The position numbers and the translations under genes are program-made. From positions 1 to 5,758 of the forward strand of contig CAOKUH010000090.1 in the NCBI GenBank assembly GCA_948472605.1: a stretch of 5,758 bases of DNA, read 5' to 3'. Shown one piece after another: positions 1 to 5,633 of this stretch. The notes beneath the pieces were generated by a model, which saw only the letters and a program-made list of their open reading frames with translations, ran no database searches and was not told the origin of the DNA. This stretch comes from an uncultured Mycoplasmatota bacterium (GTDB lineage: Bacteria > Bacillota_I > Bacilli_A > RF39 > UBA660). The first letter of the stretch is position 1. Each line of letters begins with the position of its first letter.

Positions 1-2
1 CC

Positions 3-182
3 ACTGGACCTACTGGACCTCAAGGTTTACAAGGAACACCTGGGGCTACTGGACCAACTGGACCTCAAGGTTTACAAGGAACACCTGGGGCTACTGGACC
101 AACTGGACCTCAAGGTTTACAAGGAACACCTGGGGCTACTGGACCTACTGGACCTCAAGGTTTACAAGGAACACCTGGGACT
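3..182 (+). repeat. Four tandem 45-bp collagen-coding repeats
   Basis: Units lie at 3-47, 48-92, 93-137 and 138-182. Each encodes the 15 residues [15 protein letters not shown], with T in place of the last A in unit 4. Units 2 and 3 are identical at the DNA level. Unit 1 differs from them only by CCT for CCA in codon 3; unit 4 has the same CCT plus ACT for the final GCT. Each unit is about half G+C (24 of 45 bases in unit 1), far above the surrounding DNA. The first unit may continue to the left of the window. Near-identity indicates recent expansion by slippage or recombination, so repeat number probably varies between strains. Confidence 0.95.
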
Positions 183-638
183 ACTGGACCGACTGGACCT
201 ACTGGACCAGCTGGTGCAGAAGGTCTAGGACTAGCTTCATATGGTGGAAGATTTAACACAACACCACAAGTTTTAGCATTAACTACTGGAGTTCCTACTA
301 CAATAGAACTTACAACAAACATGCCTATTAATAATATTACTTATAACCCTGCTAATAGTATAACAATCAATGATACTGGAATCTACGAAGTTAATTATTC
401 AGCTAATGTTACATCCACAAATTCATCTACAATATCACTAGCATTAAGAATAAATAATAATCCAGTAAATTCTGCCACTCTTACTAATGTTTTTTCCGAT
501 GGGGAAAATGCAATTTATAGTGGTAGCGTAATCCTTGCTTTAACATCTGGTGATATTTTAAATATGGCATTAACATCAAATGAAGCAGCAACTGGATCAG
601 TAATCAATGCAACATTAAGTGCAAAACTATTAAATTAG
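3..638 (+). CDS. Collagen-like BclA-type surface/exosporium glycoprotein, 5'-truncated by window edge
   Basis: The frame is open from the left edge to a TAG at 636-638, leaving 211 visible residues; the start lies outside the window. Visible residues 2-76 are 25 uninterrupted Gly-X-Y triplets, rich in GPT, GPQ, GLQ and GTP, which is the hallmark of a collagen triple helix. Thr in the Y position is typical of bacterial collagens that carry O-linked sugars. Residues from about 83 to 211 form a Thr/Asn/Ser-rich, beta-strand-rich domain ([30 protein letters not shown]) resembling the C1q/TNF-like trimerising domain at the C-terminus of BclA and related clostridial exosporium proteins. In that family the collagen stalk projects from the spore surface and the C-terminal domain trimerises. 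The N-terminal spore-targeting region is not visible, so location on the spore is inferred; a vegetative surface collagen is the alternative. An ATG at 321 lies inside the C-terminal domain and is not a real start. Confidence 0.88.
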   Translation, partial: TGPTGPQGLQGTPGATGPTGPQGLQGTPGATGPTGPQGLQGTPGATGPTGPQGLQGTPGTTGPTGPTGPAGAEGLGLASYGGRFNTTPQVLALTTGVPTTIELTTNMPINNITYNPANSITINDTGIYEVNYSANVTSTNSSTISLALRINNNPVNSATLTNVFSDGENAIYSGSVILALTSGDILNMALTSNEAATGSVINATLSAKLLN

Positions 639-641
639 AAT

Positions 642-685
642 AAAAAAAGGATTATATGATATGATATTTTCCTTTTTTCTTTTTT
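642..685. terminator. Bidirectional terminator between converging genes
   Basis: An A-run followed by GG (643-650) pairs with CC followed by a T-run (671-678). An inner ATAT/ATAT pairing is possible inside the loop, and on the + strand the stem is followed by CTTTTTT. The A-run on the left arm reads as a T-run on the - strand, so the same hairpin can serve both the collagen-like gene (stop at 638) and the hydrolase gene (stop at 684). The stem is AU-rich with only two G-C pairs, so strength is uncertain. Confidence 0.65.
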
Positions 686-1727
686 ATAAAATTGCAATTA
701 ATTTTTGCAATATTGGTAAAATTTCTTTTAATATCTCTAAATCGCTCAATTTAAAATCATACTTTTCTAAAATTAATTTAGGAACATTACTTAACGTAGT
801 CTCTATATTATAAATTCCTTTATCTTCTAAAAAATCATAAATAAAAGAAACTATATTTGCTTTTTGTTCATTAGGAACTTTATTAATAAAATCATTTAAA
901 TAATTACTTATATTTTTAGCCTCTTCACTTAATTCTTTTGTATAAACAAAATGATTATATATAATAAGCCATGAATATAAATTATGTTGGAGAATACCTA
1001 TTCCATTACTTTTAATAATAATAGTTTTTGTATCAGAATTCAAAATATTTCCTACAATACTAGACTTAGGCATATAAGTTATTATTTTATGTTTTCTTTC
1101 TTTATAATTATCAGAATTTAAAACTTCATTATTAAAACCAGGACCATCATTATTATAAACATTTTTAATCTTATCATCCTTTTCACAAAATAGTGCAGCA
1201 AACATGGCAAGATTTCCCCCTTTTGAATGACCACCTACATAAACTTTTTTATTAGTATGATTTAATACTTCGTTTAAATATAAAACTGCAATTTTTTGTG
1301 ATGGAATAAAACTTTTATAACTAAGAAGAAAATCTTCTTTCCAACCAATTATAGTTTCATCTGTACCTTTAAAAGCAACATATAATTCATCATTAGGAAG
1401 TATGAAAGTAAGTCCTCCAATTTGCATTTCTTCTTTAGCATCAACTTTATTAAAATAATGCGTTATAAAAACATCTTTAAATCTTTTACTTTCACTTAAT
1501 AATTTAAATAATTTATTTTGATTTTGTTTAAATATATTATTAGTATCCATTATTTTTTTATAATTTTCATAAACTTCTTTTAGAGATTTTTTTTCCTTAA
1601 AATCCATTATTCCTTCTAAATTTAAATAAGCAAAAGCACTAAAGATTAAATTATCAACTTCATTAAATATACTTTCATTAAAAGTTAAATCTCCTCGCCA
1701 TTTTATATAATCAAAAATATTATTCAT
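684..1727 (-). CDS. DUF2974/Mbeg1-like alpha/beta hydrolase (lipase-like)
   Basis: The predicted protein has 347 residues. The nucleophile elbow GHSKGG is at residues 166-171 with Ser168 as the likely catalytic serine. A lipase-type strand FKGTD is at 119-123, YNNDGPGF at 191-198, and LQHNLYSW with His248 is the probable catalytic histidine. These motifs and the order match the DUF2974/Mbeg1-like family, a lipase-class-3-like group common in Firmicutes whose substrates are mostly unknown. No signal peptide or membrane segment is seen at the N-terminus, so the protein is probably cytoplasmic. I chose the ATG at 1727: a GAGTGGTG ribosome-binding match (1740-1733) lies five bases upstream of it, whereas a GTG six bases earlier (1733) overlaps that site and would give 349 residues. 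The gene is monocistronic, divergent from the membrane operon and convergent with the collagen-like gene. The fold assignment is firm; substrate and the catalytic acid are not identified. Confidence 0.88.
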   Translation of the reverse strand: MNNIFDYIKWRGDLTFNESIFNEVDNLIFSAFAYLNLEGIMDFKEKKSLKEVYENYKKIMDTNNIFKQNQNKLFKLLSESKRFKDVFITHYFNKVDAKEEMQIGGLTFILPNDELYVAFKGTDETIIGWKEDFLLSYKSFIPSQKIAVLYLNEVLNHTNKKVYVGGHSKGGNLAMFAALFCEKDDKIKNVYNNDGPGFNNEVLNSDNYKERKHKIITYMPKSSIVGNILNSDTKTIIIKSNGIGILQHNLYSWLIIYNHFVYTKELSEEAKNISNYLNDFINKVPNEQKANIVSFIYDFLEDKGIYNIETTLSNVPKLILEKYDFKLSDLEILKEILPILQKLIAIL

Positions 1728-1750
1728 AAACACACCACTCTTAATAATAT

Positions 1751-1779
1751 ATAATGCTAAAATTAAGATAAAATGAAAA
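1751..1779 (-). promoter_or_regulatory. Possible promoter of the lipase-like gene
   Basis: Read on the - strand, TTTTCA (1779-1774) and CATTAT (1756-1751) are separated by 17 bp. A start near 1744 would leave a short leader with the GAGTGGTG ribosome binding site before the ATG at 1727. The boxes are imperfect and the region is so AT-rich that other placements are possible, such as TATATT at 1751-1746. Confidence 0.35.
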
Positions 1780-1801
1780 ATATAGCAAAATATGGTATTA
1801 T
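1773..1801 (+). promoter_or_regulatory. Extended -10 promoter of the membrane-protein operon
   Basis: ATGAAA (1773-1778), a 17-bp spacer and TATTAT (1796-1801) preceded by TG at 1793-1794 form a sigma-A-like extended -10 promoter. Transcription would begin near 1808, a few bases before the GGAGG at 1817-1821. This placement argues against translation from the ATG at 1792, which would lie inside the promoter. The -35 box overlaps the possible -35 of the divergent gene. Confidence 0.55.
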
Positions 1802-1816
1802 ATACTTATAGTTTAT

Positions 1817-1821
1817 GGAGG
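1817..1821 (+). promoter_or_regulatory. Ribosome binding site that fixes the start at 1831
   Basis: A perfect GGAGG sits nine bases before the ATG at 1831. No comparable site precedes the in-frame ATG at 1792, so the shorter protein of 338 residues is preferred over 351. Confidence 0.85.
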
Positions 1822-1830
1822 AATTATAAT

Positions 1831-2847
1831 ATGTTAGATGAACTAGAAATCATGTTACTGAACAAAAAAATTAAAAATGATGACAATATTGATGAATTAG
1901 ATGAAAAAATAGATATTTTAAATCAAGATAATTTTAATAAAAGATTAATAACTGCTTTTTTTATTGGAGCTATATTTGGTGCGTTTTTATTATTAATTGA
2001 TTTTAACAACATACCAATTGAATTAATAAGAACTATAACTATTGGCCTTCCTCCTTTTATAGGAATCCTTGGAGAAAAATTAATTAGAGCCAAAAAGAAA
2101 GTTAAAGAAAAATTAAGAAATTTTTCTAAATCAAGAACTAATAATGAAAAATTAAGAGAATTAGTGATGTATGAAATAGAAAAAAAGCAAGTAGAGGTTG
2201 AAAATGATATTTTAGATATTTCTATTGACAAATTAAATACAGAAAATCATATTGCTGATTTACAACTAATTTATATCAATAAAGAAAAAAGTATTTCTAT
2301 TGATGACGAACAAGAAAGAAAATTAAATTATATTTATGCTGATAACCAACAAAAAATAAATAAAATGGTTATCGAATATATATTAAAAGAAAAAATTTTT
2401 GATGAAACTATGAATCATTTTATGTTTATATTGGAAGGATTTTTTATTGCATTAATAAGTTTAGTATATTCTCATTTTTTAACCGAAGAAAATCAAAAAC
2501 AATTTATGAATTCAAGTGCTATAATTACTCCTGTTATTATTAGTTTATATTTCTTTTATAGTCACAAATTTAAAAATATCATATCTGACATTGGTCAAGA
2601 ATTATTAAAAAATGATTTAAATCTTAAAAATAACAATTTGGAAGATTTAAATAAAAATTTAATAAATATGCAAAACTATCAGGCTTTAATAAAAATTGAA
2701 TTAGAGAAATTAAAATTCAGATTAAAGAAAATTAAGCAAGAAAAAGATGATTTAAATTTAAAAAATCTTTGTATTCCTGTTGAATCACCATCAAATATAT
2801 TTATTGAAGAAAAAAATAATACTAGGATTTTAGAAAAAAATAATTAA
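1831..2847 (+). CDS. Four-helix membrane protein with coiled coils, family not recognised
   Basis: I do not recognise this 338-residue protein. It has an acidic, helical N-terminus (1-37), hydrophobic segments at about 39-57 and 62-82, and a positively charged stretch directly after them (KLIRAKKKVKEKLR, 83-96). A long Lys/Glu-rich helical region at about 100-195 follows, with a second pair of hydrophobic segments at about 197-216 and 228-243. A Leu/Asn/Lys-rich coiled coil (about 252-310) and a polar tail end it. The positive residues after segment 2 suggest that both pairs are hairpins with the coiled coils in the cytoplasm; this is inferred. No catalytic motif, ATP-binding loop or signal peptide is visible. 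It is followed after 24 bp by the DUF975-CmpB fusion gene, so the two are probably cotranscribed and may act together in the membrane. A scaffold or mechanical role would fit the architecture but is not shown. Confidence 0.85.
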   Translation: MLDELEIMLLNKKIKNDDNIDELDEKIDILNQDNFNKRLITAFFIGAIFGAFLLLIDFNNIPIELIRTITIGLPPFIGILGEKLIRAKKKVKEKLRNFSKSRTNNEKLRELVMYEIEKKQVEVENDILDISIDKLNTENHIADLQLIYINKEKSISIDDEQERKLNYIYADNQQKINKMVIEYILKEKIFDETMNHFMFILEGFFIALISLVYSHFLTEENQKQFMNSSAIITPVIISLYFFYSHKFKNIISDIGQELLKNDLNLKNNNLEDLNKNLINMQNYQALIKIELEKLKFRLKKIKQEKDDLNLKNLCIPVESPSNIFIEEKNNTRILEKNN

Positions 2848-2871
2848 TCAATTATAAATTGAGGTAGTAAA

Positions 2872-4413
2872 ATGATTAAAATAAAAGATATAAAAAAAGA
2901 AGCCAAAAAAGCTTTAAAAAGAAACTATAGAATAATTATTGCTGTGATATTTTTTATGGCAATTATTTTAGGAAGCTTTGATATATTTACAAAGAAAAAA
3001 TTTGAATTAAATTCTATTAATATTAACATACCATTTTCAAATTCTATTAACCTAGACATCACAAGAGAAACTATTGAAAAAATTGGTAATTTAAAGATTG
3101 ATATATCATCTTATAAGCCAACAAGAGGGATATTTGCTAATGTTTTTAATAATGTCACTTCTTCTGGTAGTTTTATATTTGGTATACTTAACTCTTTTAA
3201 TCAATTAGTTTTTCATGAACGAATTTGGGGCAGCGCTATTATTTTATTAGGAGCTATTATTTCATTTTTGTATTGGTTTTTAGTGCGTAACATTCTTATT
3301 GTTGGTCAAAAAAGATTTTTTATGGAAAATAAAAATCATAAAAAAACAAAATTTGTAAGAATTTCGCAACCTTACAAAGTAAAAAAATTAAAAAATATTA
3401 GTTTAACTATGATGGTTAAAATTATTAAAGAATGGTTATGGTATTTAACAATTGTTGGAGGTTTTATCAAACATTATTCTTATATATTAGTTCCTTACAT
3501 TTTAGCAGAAAACCCTGGTATAAATGGATATGATGCTTTAAAACTATCTGAAAATTTAATGAAAGGTCACAAATGGGAAGTATTTAAATTAGATTTTTCT
3601 TTTATACTATGGCATATTCTAGATTTTATAACATTTCATTTAGTGGGAATTTTATATGTAATACCTTATAAAGAAAGTTGTATGACAGAAATTTATTTTA
3701 AATTAAGAGAGTATGGAAAAAATAAAAATATCCTAAATTCAAATTTGTTATGTGATAATGAACTTGATAATATTGAAGATTTATATCCAACTGAAAAATA
3801 TATTTACCAAGAAACTCAACCTAAAAAATGGCTAAATACAGATTACAACAAAAAGTATTCTTTAGATTCTATAATATTAATGTTTTTTTCAGCATCAATA
3901 ATTGGCTGGCTATGGGAAGTTGGTTATAATTTATTTCAATATGGTTTTTTTGCTAATCGTGGAACTTTACATGGACCTTGGCTTCATATATATGGATGGG
4001 GTGTAATATTTATTCTTATATTACTCCGAAAATTTAGAGATCATCCTTTATTAACATTCTTTCTCGTCATGTTTTTATGTGGCACATTAGAATACGGAAC
4101 CTCTTGGTATCTAGAAACATTTAAAAATGCTAGATGGTGGGACTATGATGGATTTTTCTTAAATATTCATGGAAGAATTTGTTTGGAAGGCTTAATTGCC
4201 TTTGGAATTGGAGGATGTGCTTTTATTTATTATGGTGCTCCTTTCTTCGATAGCCTATTTTTAAAAATACCTAAAAAAATTAGAATTAAAATTTGTATAA
4301 TATTATGCATTATATTTTCTATTGATTTTATTTATTCTAGTAAATATCCCAATGCAGGGGATGGTATTAACGAAAATCTTATTATTGAAAATAGTACTAT
4401 AAATATAACATAA
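2872..4413 (+). CDS. DUF975 and CmpB-type (DUF1113) fusion membrane protein
   Basis: The 513-residue product joins two membrane modules. Residues 1 to about 285 look like DUF975: an amphipathic Lys-rich start (IKDIKKEAKKALKRNYR), a first membrane helix at about 20-36, a ~70-residue predicted extracytoplasmic loop, then helices at about 119-144, 186-213 and 240-266. The motif ILAENPGINGYDALKLSENL followed by MKGHKWEVFKLDFSF is typical of that family. A polar linker (about 285-328) leads to a second module, about 331-485, matching the ABC_trans_CmpB/DUF1113 family. Its motifs are GWLWEV (345-350), NRGTLHGPW (362-370), IYGWG (373-377), EYGTSWYLE (407-415), WWDYDG (422-427) and HGRICLEG (433-440). 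Despite the family name, no ATPase gene is adjacent, and transport is unproven. GAGG at 2861-2864 lies seven bases before the ATG. Translation is probably coupled to the upstream coiled-coil gene (24-bp gap). Fusions of these two domains occur in clostridia, so the fusion looks natural. Confidence 0.88.
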   Translation: MIKIKDIKKEAKKALKRNYRIIIAVIFFMAIILGSFDIFTKKKFELNSININIPFSNSINLDITRETIEKIGNLKIDISSYKPTRGIFANVFNNVTSSGSFIFGILNSFNQLVFHERIWGSAIILLGAIISFLYWFLVRNILIVGQKRFFMENKNHKKTKFVRISQPYKVKKLKNISLTMMVKIIKEWLWYLTIVGGFIKHYSYILVPYILAENPGINGYDALKLSENLMKGHKWEVFKLDFSFILWHILDFITFHLVGILYVIPYKESCMTEIYFKLREYGKNKNILNSNLLCDNELDNIEDLYPTEKYIYQETQPKKWLNTDYNKKYSLDSIILMFFSASIIGWLWEVGYNLFQYGFFANRGTLHGPWLHIYGWGVIFILILLRKFRDHPLLTFFLVMFLCGTLEYGTSWYLETFKNARWWDYDGFFLNIHGRICLEGLIAFGIGGCAFIYYGAPFFDSLFLKIPKKIRIKICIILCIIFSIDFIYSSKYPNAGDGINENLIIENSTINIT

Positions 4414-4428
4414 TTTTATTTTAAATAT

Positions 4429-4464
4429 AAAAAATCACTTAAAGAATAGAAAAGTGATTTTTTT
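4429..4464. terminator. Bidirectional intrinsic terminator
   Basis: A perfect 12-bp stem pairs 4429-4440 (A-run plus TCACTT) with 4452-4463 (AAGTGA plus T-run), with an 11-base loop at 4441-4451. Seven T residues (4458-4464) end it on the + strand, and the left A-run provides six T residues on the - strand. It therefore serves both the membrane operon (stop at 4413) and the converging gene, whose TAA (4465-4463) overlaps the stem foot. Confidence 0.85.
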
Positions 4465-5425
4465 ATATTTGGTAAGGATTACTACTTGTGCCATCCCCAA
4501 TTGCTTTAAGATTTTTTCTAATAGTTAAAATTGGTCGTATAGAACAATCAAATTTATGAGCTGCAAATCCTCCCCATTCATTATCATAAGCATATACTCT
4601 ATTATGGTTTAAAATACCTTCTTCATTTATCATTCTTACTCCCCAAGAATAATAAGATAAATTTGAATAATAATATTTTCTTGAAGCTAAACAATACAAT
4701 GCATTACTATTATCTTTTTTTGTTGCAAGTAAAGTACCTAATGCATTATTTATTAAATCTACATCATTTTGATATAATATATCTCCTCCCCCTATTTCTT
4801 CTTTACTATTGTCTGATGGATTTTCTAAAATTTGAGGTGGATTTGTAAACAATACTTTTTCTTTATCTAAATATTCAATTTGTCCATTAAATCCCATGTG
4901 TCTTGATTTTATAGTATAACTTGTCATATATAACGAAGAAATATAATTTAATGTTCCAATTAGTTTTAAATAATCATCTTGTCCATAAAATGATACTTGA
5001 TTGTTAGACACATGTTGAGAAACAACTTCAAATGTTTCATCTTGATTTATTTTAATTACACGCCATAAATTTAATTCACTAGGTACTATATTATAAACAT
5101 TAGTTAAGTTATATGGCGTCATTTTAATATAATCACCGACTTTAACAACACTAGAAAGATTAGTAATCGATGGTGTTACAAAGTTAACGTTGCATTTTAT
5201 TTTATCACTACTACTAGATATATTAACTAGTCCCCAAGTTCCATTATCAAATGAAGCAGTTATTCCATTATCACAAGTAACATCTTTTGCAAGATAGATG
5301 GAATTTTTATCAGGAAAAGAATCATTACCTTTTAAACCATCTATTGTATATGTTAATTGCATATCATTATTAAAAATAGGTACTATACCTTGTATTAAAT
5401 TTAGTTCTAACTTTTCTTCATACAA
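4463..5425 (-). CDS. Extracellular-type protein of gut Firmicutes, 5' end probably broken
   Basis: The long frame runs from a TTG (5425) to TAA and gives 320 residues; a TAA lies three codons before the TTG. Residues 22-82 resemble a small Cys-paired repeat module (FPDK, then CDNG with Cys51, FDNGTWGL and KCNVNF with Cys78). Residues 96-316 match, from memory, a domain widespread in uncharacterised surface proteins of gut Firmicutes: VGDYIKM (96-102), SELNLWRVI (116-124), SRHMGFNGQ (174-182), LINNALGT (224-231), YCLASR (244-249), SIRPILTI (295-302) and GDGTSSNPY (310-318). Such proteins are normally exported, but this frame has no signal peptide or membrane helix. The TTG has no good ribosome binding site at the right distance, while a well-equipped ATG at 5478 is in another frame. 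The gene is therefore likely a 5'-damaged or frameshifted copy, perhaps still read if recoding occurs. The molecular function is unknown. Confidence 0.7.
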   Translation of the reverse strand: MYEEKLELNLIQGIVPIFNNDMQLTYTIDGLKGNDSFPDKNSIYLAKDVTCDNGITASFDNGTWGLVNISSSSDKIKCNVNFVTPSITNLSSVVKVGDYIKMTPYNLTNVYNIVPSELNLWRVIKINQDETFEVVSQHVSNNQVSFYGQDDYLKLIGTLNYISSLYMTSYTIKSRHMGFNGQIEYLDKEKVLFTNPPQILENPSDNSKEEIGGGDILYQNDVDLINNALGTLLATKKDNSNALYCLASRKYYYSNLSYYSWGVRMINEEGILNHNRVYAYDNEWGGFAAHKFDCSIRPILTIRKNLKAIGDGTSSNPYQI

Positions 5426-5478
5426 AGCATCTTATTTTTGCTCTTTAAAAATTTATCTAATTTAACATTTTTTAACAT
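5407..5478 (-). CDS. 23-codon frame behind a strong promoter: frameshifted true start or leader peptide
   Basis: The ATG at 5478 is preceded by AGTAGGT (5490-5484) with six bases between the GG and the ATG, and by a near-consensus promoter. It encodes a basic peptide, MLKNVKLDKFLKSKNKML followed by CMKKS, and stops at a TAG (5409-5407) inside the first codons of the downstream long frame. The long frame is the -1 frame relative to it. Removing two bases in the CTTTGTAT stretch near 5427-5422 would join the two frames. I read it as the original N-terminus cut off by an indel; a genuine leader peptide is the alternative. Confidence 0.45.
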   Translation of the reverse strand: MLKNVKLDKFLKSKNKMLCMKKS

Positions 5479-5483
5479 AATTA

Positions 5484-5490
5484 ACCTACT
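5484..5490 (-). promoter_or_regulatory. Ribosome binding site for the ATG at 5478
   Basis: AGTAGGT read on the - strand matches AGGAGGT in six of seven positions and is correctly spaced from the ATG at 5478. It is the only good site near the 5' end of the gene and is more than 50 bases from the TTG at 5425. Confidence 0.6.
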
Positions 5491-5514
5491 CTCTTATTTT
5501 TTATTATTAGATTA

Positions 5515-5544
5515 ATTATATCCATCTCAAGTTAGTTATGTCAA
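5515..5544 (-). promoter_or_regulatory. Near-ideal sigma-A promoter
   Basis: On the - strand TTGACA (5544-5539) and TATAAT (5520-5515) are both perfect consensus boxes, separated by 18 bp. Transcription should begin near 5508, giving a leader of about 30 bases before the ATG at 5478. It is the best promoter match in the window and implies strong expression of the downstream gene unless repressed. Confidence 0.85.
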
Positions 5545-5550
5545 TAATGC

Positions 5551-5580
5551 GATACTATTATTTTGGCAACAAAAAATATC
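5551..5580. other. Imperfect palindrome upstream of the -35 box
   Basis: GATAC at 5551 and ATATC ending at 5580 flank a small hairpin, TTTTG (5561-5565) with CAAAA (5570-5574) around GCAA. The arms contain mismatches or bulges. It ends six bases upstream of the TTGACA box, so it could be an activator site or part of a transcript end for the gene at the right edge. There is no downstream T-run on the - strand, and AT-rich DNA yields such patterns by chance. Confidence 0.25.
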
Positions 5581-5594
5581 ATAAAATTTATAAC

Positions 5595-5618
5595 TTATAA
5601 TTTATATTAAGATTATAA
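5595..5618. other. All-A/T inverted repeat downstream of the edge gene
   Basis: TTATAAT (5595-5601) and ATTATAA (5612-5618) form a 7-bp stem with a 10-base loop, 16 bases after the stop of the Rpn-like gene. The pure A-T stem is weak and no clear T-tract follows on the - strand, so it is at best a poor terminator. The rest of the 5479-5633 gap holds only the promoter and the palindrome noted separately. Confidence 0.2.
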
Positions 5619-5633
5619 CAACATTTAATAATT

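Noticed and set aside
3..182. Regular repeats that might suggest a CRISPR array
   Set aside because: The units are directly adjacent with no unique spacers and translate cleanly as Gly-X-Y collagen.
321..638. Separate 105-residue gene starting at the ATG at 321
   Set aside because: The same frame is open through to the left edge, and the ATG lies within the C-terminal domain with no ribosome binding site.
1728..1733. GTG start two codons upstream for the lipase-like gene
   Set aside because: The GTG lies within the apparent ribosome binding site; the ATG at 1727 is properly spaced from it.
1792..1830. Longer start (ATG at 1792) for the coiled-coil membrane protein
   Set aside because: It overlaps the probable promoter and lacks a ribosome site, while GGAGG sits at the right distance from 1831.
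1923..2231. 102-residue frame on the - strand
   Set aside because: It is antisense to the well-supported membrane gene, has a low-complexity composition, and looks like a shadow of AT-rich codons.
4663..4848. 61-residue frame on the + strand
   Set aside because: It is Leu/Tyr-rich antisense reading of the gene at 4463-5425, with no ribosome binding site or family resemblance.
5407..5434. Programmed -1 frameshifting site joining the two frames
   Set aside because: No X-XXY-YYZ heptamer in the correct frame and no stimulatory hairpin is evident; an indel or leader peptide is simpler, though recoding is not excluded.
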